DNA of 64,000 nucleotides from Uloborus plumipes (lineage: Eukaryota; Arthropoda; Arachnida; Araneae; Uloboridae), in NCBI GenBank assembly GCA_038373865.1, contig JAXGGA010005124.1, forward strand, positions 1 to 64,000, read 5' to 3'. The position numbers and the translations under genes are program-made. Below are positions 56,869 to 64,000 of this stretch, piece after piece (position 1 is the first letter of the stretch; the number at the start of each line of letters is the position of its first letter). The notes beneath the pieces were generated by a model, which was not told the origin of the DNA, searched no databases, and saw only the letters and a program-made list of their open reading frames with translations.

Positions 56869-57250
56869 TAGTAGGAGGGACATCTCTCTCTGTATGCCCT
56901 TCTAGCACCACCCTTTTTTCGTAGGAAAATCGAACACGGAGCTGTACAGCCTATTAAGGCTCTTGCGCCAAAAAATTCAATACAACCAGAACCAACAACA
57001 GAGTAAACACTTTTAGAAGTGTCTTCTAAAATCATCATAAAATGAGCAAGTTGGTAACAATGCGTGCAAATCAAAAAACACATTTTGTTTCCCATTGTAC
57101 GAGCTTTCATAAGCGGATATTTTCAAAATTCAATTTTATCAATATGAAATAAATGCAAGCCTACATTGCATAAGAGTTAAAACAAAAATTATTCAATCAT
57201 TGATAACATTAGTTAACTTTGGCAATGACCTGTCTTGTAATGTCTTTTAA

Positions 57251-58257
57251 ATGTCTCGTAACAAAATGGCTGCAATTGCCACAGGTAAGAAGAACTTCAT
57301 TCTATCTCACTTTCATAAATCCGTCAATAACGTCAAGCAAGATTTTGGCAATGGAGCTTTTGATCGAGTTACTCTTGTTTTTGATAATAAACTTGGAGAG
57401 ACGTAGCAGCAAAAGTCGTTGAGAAAGCTGCAATAAGTGAAAAAATACTATAGCCACACCTCAAACACATCAATTAGATCGATATTTGCGATTAATTAGA
57501 ACTGATAGTCTGGTGGACACAAATCAGTGATATTTTTAATGCCACACATAGGCTAAGATCTATTTTTGGTATTGTATGAAAGTAAGCCAGATTTTCACAA
57601 TTGTAAAAGCTGCTATGTTCCAAAGAAATGGTACATGTTGGATGTACTTAAAGGATTGGAGTACTTGCACAGCAATGAAATTTGCCATCTGGACTTGAAA
57701 GAAGAAAATACCATGATATGCAGCAAAACTGTGATTTGCTATTTCTGTGCATTATAGTCTGTTAAATGGTCATCTTCTCCAAAATTTGCACTACAAAGAA
57801 CTTCGTTACCACCAGAAATAATTGGCAACAAGAAAGAGGATGCTGACGTCTTCATTGTAGAAACGTATGATGTTCTGGTGCTGCTGATACACACCAAGCA
57901 TTTCCTTTTTTGTATCCTCAAGAATTTGCAAGACGACGACATCATACCAAAACTTTTATCTGCAACATAGAACAAAGGTTTAATTTCTCAGTTCCAGAGA
58001 ATACTCAGAATAGCTTCGTCACCATCACCGAACGAATGCAATTCGGTTGTGGAATTTGTAAGCTTATTCTTGAAGAAAGAAACATCTTTGAGGGCAATTG
58101 CTCAAGAAGCAATTTGTCCCGACTATTTCACGAGTCTCAATGGCGTAAGAGTAACATTCTTTCTTGTTTGAACTATGATGAAAATGATATCTTTCAGTTT
58201 GGAAAAGCTGCACATGTAGGGTTTGGTGATACAAAATTGGAACACAACATTAAATGA
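57251..58257 (+). pseudogene. serine/threonine protein-kinase pseudogene, intronless
   Basis: ATG at 57251 opens a frame with FGNGAFDRVTLVFDNKLG, a glycine-rich loop. After a frame change it continues VAAKVVEKAAISEK with the beta-3 lysine. Further on come GLEYLHSNEICHLDLKEEN, the catalytic loop (HLDLKEEN for HRDLKPEN), and then LPPEIIG and ADVF in place of the APE/DVW region. The DFG position reads CDLL. At least two frame changes and in-frame stops (for example TAG near 57404) break it. Absence of introns suggests a retrocopy or a member of an intronless lineage-specific kinase family. The parent kinase is not identified. Confidence 0.72.
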
Positions 58258-59899
58258 GGAATTTAATCGATGGACGAAAAAGAACATGTTCTAGCGGACT
58301 ATTTGGAATTTCCAGCTTTCCAGCATGGAATTAGAAGATAAGGTTATGCGAAATAATCAGACTCCTCTAATGCTTTCCCGCCAAATTTAAAACGACCGTC
58401 TGATGCTGTTCATAGGCAGATTTTGGCTGAATTCTGCGGGTGCAACAATACCGGGCGTCTGGGGAAGAGATAACCCATGAGCAACAGTGACGCAACTAGA
58501 AAATAGTTTTATCGAGGTGGCACTCAGAATGCCCCCCCCCCCCCTATCTGATAGGGGTTCGGATGTTTCTCCACAGGGAAATGTTTGAAATTATAGTCCT
58601 GAACATGCAGTTTTAGATTGTCTGGGATGATGTTTGGGGATAGAAAGGTTTTGGGGTACTTCCGCGAAAGAGTTTACTCGATTACAGGTGATATTTGATG
58701 ATGTTAGGGCAAAAAAAAAGGAGCTTGGGGACTGTCCCCGATCAATTTTTAGAAACATTGAGATGAATTAATCTTCCTCCCACGCAATTCTTTGAAATTA
58801 AAATTCCAAAAATGTAACGAAAAACAGACTTTGATGTTACGGGAATAGCCTCATCCAATTATCGTTTTTAAAACATTTTTGACCACCTTGTATGGTATTA
58901 GAGGGGGAGGGGGTCTTTGCCCAAAAACTTTCCAACATTGAAATCTTAAAAATGCTCTTCTAGACCATATTTAGTAACGTTAGGGCTCGGCAATTTTTAA
59001 AATTTGAAGCCCCCACAAAAGTCTTAAACGATTTTTGATGTTGTTAGAGGCCATGACGAATTTAATTTTTAGTTTGGTTGGGTGGCAGTCTATTAGGAGT
59101 ACTCGTAGTTCACCCTCGAAAACATTTCAAAAATCCAGTTTTAGAATCTTCGCTGATGTCGTGGCGAAGAAAGGTACGAGAGGCGCAAAGGATATTTTCA
59201 GAAATGGAAGTCTTACAAGTGCGATTGGAGTCTATATTTAAAAAGGGGTGAGGCTCAGAGACTTTCCCCAATCGTTTTTTTTTTTTTTTGAAAAACTGAT
59301 CAAAATCTATTCCAACCGCCTCCCTCCTCCCCTTCCCAATTTTTTGCTATTGAAGTTCTAAAAACGCGGTAGCCAATTTTCGGAAGCTCTGGGGCTCTCT
59401 TCTGGAAATTTTTCAAAACGGCTGTCCTGTCTACGGCTGTTGAGAAATTTAGATGTAGAGATTTCTTTTTGATAAAAATTAAGATTTTTTCCCAACTTTT
59501 TTTTCTTAAAATCATTTCGTTTTCCAAAGACGCGTTTTTTCTTCTTTTCAATACTGAAGAATATTTTTTAAAAACCTCATCAACTCAGCATTATGGGAGG
59601 CACTGTCCCTCTCTTTGCGCTAATGGGATCCGGGAGCCCTCCTTCGGGAATTTCAAAATTTCACCTTAAAAATGGTGATTTTTAGTTGATTTCAGAGTAG
59701 ATTTTCTATCGCTGTTTACTGGAATGATGAAAACAGTTAATATGGTTTCTGATTAAGTATAACAATAGTCATGTTTTATTTTTTTGACTTTATTAACTAT
59801 GCTTGTTTAAAAGTTAAAAAAAAATGAAATGTTATATCAATAAATACCCAATTGGAGAACATAAAAGTATTCAATAATACAGCACCGAATAATAAATAA
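58258..59899. repeat. degenerate tandem-repeat DNA
   Basis: From about 58600 to 59450, phrases such as 'gatgatgttagggc', 'ggggactgtccccgatc', 'gagactttccccaatcg', 'attgaaatcttaaaaatgct' and 'ggaagctctggggctc' recur at loose intervals near 100-130 bp. Similar wording appears inverted at 61130-62030. No coding sequence is supported. Confidence 0.4.
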
Positions 59900-60857
59900 C
59901 TAGCTGCGTGGCCCGGCGTTGCACGGGCTGTAATGTAGTGAAGGCAGTTTGAGAAAACTACTCGCCACCAAGGCGGCTCGCCTTTAAAGTAATGAGGAAA
60001 GTTTAAACAGATAACTCGCCATCAAGGCGGCTCGCCTTTACAGTAGCGAGGAAAGTTTCAATAAACTACTCCCGCTAAAGCGGCTCGCTAAAAAGCTTTC
60101 TTGCATCAAAGAATCAATCGAATTATTTGCACAGGCTTCCTCAAAAATAAAGACGATGTCAAGTAGCGCATACTTAGCACTCTCCCTAAATAACAAATAA
60201 AATTCCTTTCCAAAAACAATAATTTCCAAACCGCTTTCTTCCTGTAAAATTAATTGCAAAATTCTAAACGAAAAAGTTCTTTTAATATTTGGATCGCAGC
60301 CAAAAAATGTCCCTTCTAAAAACAGCAATTGCAATTTTATTTAAAAACACATTTTCAAAATGATACCAGAGAAAAAATATGTCATTAATAATTAGAATAA
60401 AAACAATTGTTAGAACTTTGTTATAACACGTATTCAAAATGACAATGGAAAAAAAATAACACTCTTTCATTTTAAAAAGTTCAACTTAATTAAAGTTTTA
60501 ATTTAAAATCGCAACGGAAAGAAATAAATATCTTGGAATTTTAAATAGTTCAATAATTTAATTAACGTTTTAATTCAAAATGGCAACGGTAAGAAATAAA
60601 TGTCTTGGAAGTTTAATCATTTATTAGGCTTAATCGCTTTAATTTTGACTATTTATTAATTGATATCTTCGCTAATTAAAATCGTATAATTATATAAATT
60701 GAAACTAATGAAGCCTGAAAAATTACCTATCTATCGGTACCTGGTTCGACTTTCAGTTCATTGGCGTTCAGGAGAAATAAGCGTGACATAGATAGATAGT
60801 TAGAAAGAAAGATAGAAAGAAAGAAAGATAGTTACTCCGTTTTTAATATAAGTAGAT
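59900..60857 (-). mobile_element. non-autonomous Helitron, copy 2
   Basis: On the minus strand it starts TCTACTTATATTAAAAACGG at 60857 and ends GCCCGTGCAACGCCGGGCC...CTAG at 59900. Flanking bases are A at the 5' side and T at the 3' side on that strand. It has about three inverted 54-bp 'ggcgag' units (59960-60090), a GAAA/GATA-rich run near the 5' end and a 98-codon frame (60038-60334) matching that in copy 1. Confidence 0.85.
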
Positions 60858-62146
60858 TTTAAGAAACGTGCTTGCCTGATGTGTGTAATTACTTATTTTC
60901 TTTTTTTTTTCCCGATAGATTAAAAAACACTTTTATTCTTAATACATAGCACATGCTTCTCTAGCACTGGCTATGTATGATGACATTCATGAGTCACACA
61001 ATAAACGGTACATAATTTATTTTTTATATTATTATTTTATTTTGAGGGGTAGTGGAGGGTTGTTTTTAAGAACATAAAGTTGCGTTATATATTCTACAAA
61101 AATACCTAAAATGTAGATGATGGTCGATTTCGTATGATTTCCTGTCTTTCCAACTCTTGCCAAACGTCTCATACGATGTCTTCAGAAGGTGGTTTTAGAA
61201 GCGAGAACTCCCGAACACCCATCTCTTCCCCAAACATCAACAATGACATAAAAATTGCATTCTTAGAGCGCAAATATCGAAAATTTTTTGAAAGAGAGCT
61301 GCCGAAATTCCCCCCTTTCCTTAAAGTCACAAAACATAGCCTCAAAATAATTATTTTTTAACTTTGTTTTAGAAAAATTTATAGGGAAAAAAATACATTA
61401 TTGGTTTTAGCTAAGATGCTTTGAGTGATGTTGCGACATTAGATAATTTTATTATTTGATATTTTACAACTTAGCTCTGAGTCCTGATTTACTCTCATAA
61501 TCCAAAATTTGTTGCCCAAAAATTGCGTTTTGAAACCTCTGGTATCAAAAATATTCGAAGGACAGCCTCCGAACTCTGAAGTTTTTCCTATTCTTCTCAA
61601 AGTTAGTCAAAACTGCATTTTTCAAGCTTCAAGTTCGAAAAATTTCCGGGATGGGCTTCCGAAGCTCCCATTCTTTTCCCCAAAGCCAACATAGCTTAGA
61701 ATTTCTTTGTTGGAAATTTCCCCTTGTAGCTCCTGTCCTTCTCAAAGGTAGCCAAAAATTAACTTCAGTTTCTGAAAAAGATTTTGGGAGGGTATCTCGA
61801 ACCCCAAGCGCCCAAGCCCCCTCTATCTCATATCATTTCCAAACGAATCTTACATTTGCGTGTTTCAGACTTAAAGGTCAAAAAATTAGCAAAAAAAGCA
61901 CGGGTTTCTTCCATTTCCTTAACGCCATAAAATACAGGTTAAAAGTTCATATTTAGAAAATTCTGCGGAAGAGTCCCTGAACTCTGTTTTCCCAAAGTTA
62001 GCGTAAACTTAACGTCAGTTTCAAAAACAATAATCAAATTATAGTTAAAAAAAACTAAAAAAAAAAATACGCTTTTAGAGTTTTTCAAACTAAAAAAGAA
62101 CTATCTCATTAATACTAAAGGTTAAAATATACATTTCATGAAACTC
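60858..62146. repeat. degenerate tandem-repeat DNA, inverted relative to 58600-59450
   Basis: Recurrent 'ccgaa(c/g)ctc', 'cttccccaaa', 'aaagttagtcaaaa' and 'tttttgaaagagagctgccg'-like phrases from about 61130 to 62030. Small ORFs here follow the repeat and have no domain. Confidence 0.4.
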
Positions 62147-62149
62147 TAA

Positions 62150-62293
62150 GGGCCATGCTCCACATCGACGTAAAGCAGAAAAATTAGGCAGAAGCGTAAA
62201 ATGGATTCAATGGTGTTCCTATTTAAAATACCCGGATTTTCGGTTTCTGCCTTCAGTTTCGGTCGCGTTTTACGCTGATGTGGAGCATGGCCC
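62150..62293. mobile_element. PIF/Harbinger-like MITE (144 bp)
   Basis: GGGCCATGCTCCACATCGAC and GCTGATGTGGAGCATGGCCC are inverted ends flanked by TAA (62147-62149, 62294-62296). Confidence 0.8.
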
Positions 62294-62296
62294 TAA

Positions 62297-63270
62297 CTGA
62301 TTACCCTCTGATTTTTAAAACTATTACACATCCGCTAAGTTTACACGCACTTATGCTACAACATCAACATGTAATACAGTTTAGCCTTTAGTAGCAATAA
62401 TAGTATTGAGGTAGTAGTCTGGTATATAACTTATGCCTATTTTCATGACTTCTTTGGAGGGTGGTTTTTTATAGGAAAATAAAAATGAATTATCTTGAAT
62501 ATTAAGAGTGTTTTTATTTACATATTGAAGATATAAAAAAATGTATTTCAAAAAATTTAATAGTTTATTACTATTTTTATTGTCACTCGAAGTTGGAACT
62601 TCAAAAAAAAAAAAAAAAATGCACGTGGGTGGCCCGGGTGATTTTGGCTCTTGATGTTATCTGAAATCAAATATTCTTGATTATTCTTAATCTATAGACA
62701 TGTCATTCTGGTCGGAACTACTGAAATTAAATTTCAAGGGTAAATAACAAAATGGCGGACTGGCAAAAAAAAAAGTCCTTTTATTTTAGCAAAGAAATGG
62801 TTGTAAAATAAAAAGTTAGGGGTGAAAAAAATTCTCGTTAGTACCGACGAGAACTATAAGTGTGTAGAACAGCCTATAAAAAATTGAAAGCAATCGGTTC
62901 AGTAAAAAAAAGTTAGGACCCGGGCCGACCAGAAAAACGATGTTTTGAGAAAAACGCGTTTAAAGTTCAACAGCAAACTCCGAGGCGCTCTAGGAAACTC
63001 GTTATAACTCCCGAAATATTTCGAATTTCTGTCTGCAATTTTCACAGTATATTCTCAAGACATTGTACTTTCAAATCAAGCAAAAAAAATTTTTTTCGAT
63101 TTCTTGAACTCAAGTTCAGACTACTACCTTAAAAATATTACTTTTGCATTTGCAAAGAACGATTGTAAATTGTAAGACTCCAATGACTCGAAAACAAGAG
63201 GAGCCGGACTCTTTCATAATCTGCGCCGATTTCCCCTCTGCGCCAAGTATTCGGCGAGAGTTCCGAAAAA
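62297..63270. other. intergenic DNA, nothing recognised
   Basis: AT-rich until about 63180, then GC content rises toward the possible promoter at 63230-63330. Confidence 0.4.
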
Positions 63271-63278
63271 TGACGTCA
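63271..63278. promoter_or_regulatory. CRE-like TGACGTCA
   Basis: A perfect palindromic CRE in a locally GC-rich stretch about 58 bp before the possible first exon. The motif is also common in local repeats, so function is inferred only. Confidence 0.35.
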
Positions 63279-63335
63279 GCGCAGCTTCCCAGATGCCGCG
63301 AGGAGGAGTAGAGAGCATCAGTCCTCCCTTCGGAG

Positions 63336-63359
63336 ATGGAGATGGCAGAAGACTTTCAA
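63336..63359 (+). CDS. possible first coding exon of an unidentified gene
   Basis: ATG at 63336 encodes MEMAEDFQ and stops exactly at a consensus donor (tttcaa|GTAAGT). It lies in a GC-rich region after AT-rich DNA with a CRE upstream. No further exon is recognisable before the window edge, so product and even reality are unconfirmed. Confidence 0.35.
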
Positions 63360-63365
63360 GTAAGT

Positions 63366-64000
63366 GCTCTCTCTCTCTCTTTTTCCTCTAGTCTGTGGGC
63401 CGAAGGCAGAAAAGATGCTTAGAAACATGGTTTCGTTTGCCAACTTCGGGGACTACAAAATGTGATATTTTTCTGAATCCTTACAGTCTACAGATGAAAA
63501 AAACACAATGTTCCCGAAAAAATATTGTCTCATTAGTTTTTTACAGGCCATTAAAGATAGATGGCAAAATATGCGAAAATGGAATTCTAGGGGCGGATAA
63601 TTACGTTAAATATCATATATATGTGTCTGTCTCTGCCTATATATTTATATGTACATATAGATGGATATATAGATACTGTTTGATATTCTTTTCGGCGACC
63701 TTCCTCGAATTCGCGCATGCGTCAGGTCTCAACCGATTTTATGAAACAGGGGGTGATTGTGATAAGAGAGATAAGGAATGAGAAGGGATTTTTCTTTGTT
63801 TTGTTTTTCGTTACATTCGTATATTTGAGGTGTTGATTTGTGTTGGTGTTTTTTTTTTCTCTTCCTTATCATTTCTATAAAAATAAAATAATATCGGAGT
63901 ACGTGGAAATGCTGCTATCGTGCATTTTCGTAATCAAGCTGTGTCTCCCTTTTTAAAATAGAACCATTCAACGTTGCTTGACAAAAATAGAGAGTTTTTC
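63366..64000. other. putative intron, nothing further recognised
   Basis: Starts with a CT-dinucleotide run. The 128-codon frame at 63395-63781 has no domain and contains a 'tatatatgtgtctgtctc' simple-sequence stretch. Confidence 0.3.

Overview
The window is AT-rich animal genomic DNA, almost certainly from a spider or close arachnid. It has long introns, small GT-AG exons and dense nested transposons. The chitin-binding cuticle protein near the left end has the arachnid RR-type core followed by the NEPGT...NPADV tail typical of spider cuticle proteins. Everything here was read by eye; no homology search was run.

Layout of host genes. (1) 3172-6926, +: last two exons of an RR cuticle protein; the tiny start-codon exon was not found. 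(2) 19768-20679, -: an intact, intronless JKAMP (JNK1-associated membrane protein) reading frame. (3) 21097-31500, +: four exons of an AGFG-type ArfGAP, head to head with JKAMP across about 420 bp; its FG/NPF-rich C-terminal exons are absent. (4) 37219-55692, +: the last seven exons of Raptor (RPTOR, mTORC1 scaffold), about 243 residues of the C-terminal WD40 propeller through the stop codon; the N-terminal three quarters is absent. (5) 57251-58257, +: a frameshifted intronless protein-kinase pseudogene. (6) 63336-63359, +: a possible short first exon of a gene running off the right edge. AGFG lacking its 3' half directly followed on the same strand by Raptor lacking its 5' part, with compatible splice phase, points to an assembly join, a rearrangement or a fusion.

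Mobile DNA fills most of the rest: hAT-like elements with 7-8 bp target duplications, pogo/Tigger-like MITEs (TA), piggyBac-like elements (TTAA), mariner-like MITEs, a PIF/Harbinger-like MITE, tRNA-headed SINEs, a decayed LINE, three Helitrons (A|TC...CTAG|T) and a young Copia retrotransposon. The deepest nest is in a Raptor intron: Copia inside a hAT-like MITE inside a Helitron.

The most notable object is that Copia element (39515-46098). It has 733/729 bp LTRs with a CAAAA target duplication, a copia-type internal initiator-tRNA primer site, and a full set of Gag, protease, integrase, RT and RNase H motifs in one reading frame interrupted by a single TGA. Just before that TGA, at the integrase C-terminus, is a segment resembling a methyl-CpG-binding domain, with both arginine fingers and the key Asp in place. 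The TGA lies in the TGACTAG context known for efficient readthrough. Together these suggest a retrotransposon with a possible methyl-CpG targeting module and possible translational control of RT production. Both are inferences from one copy.
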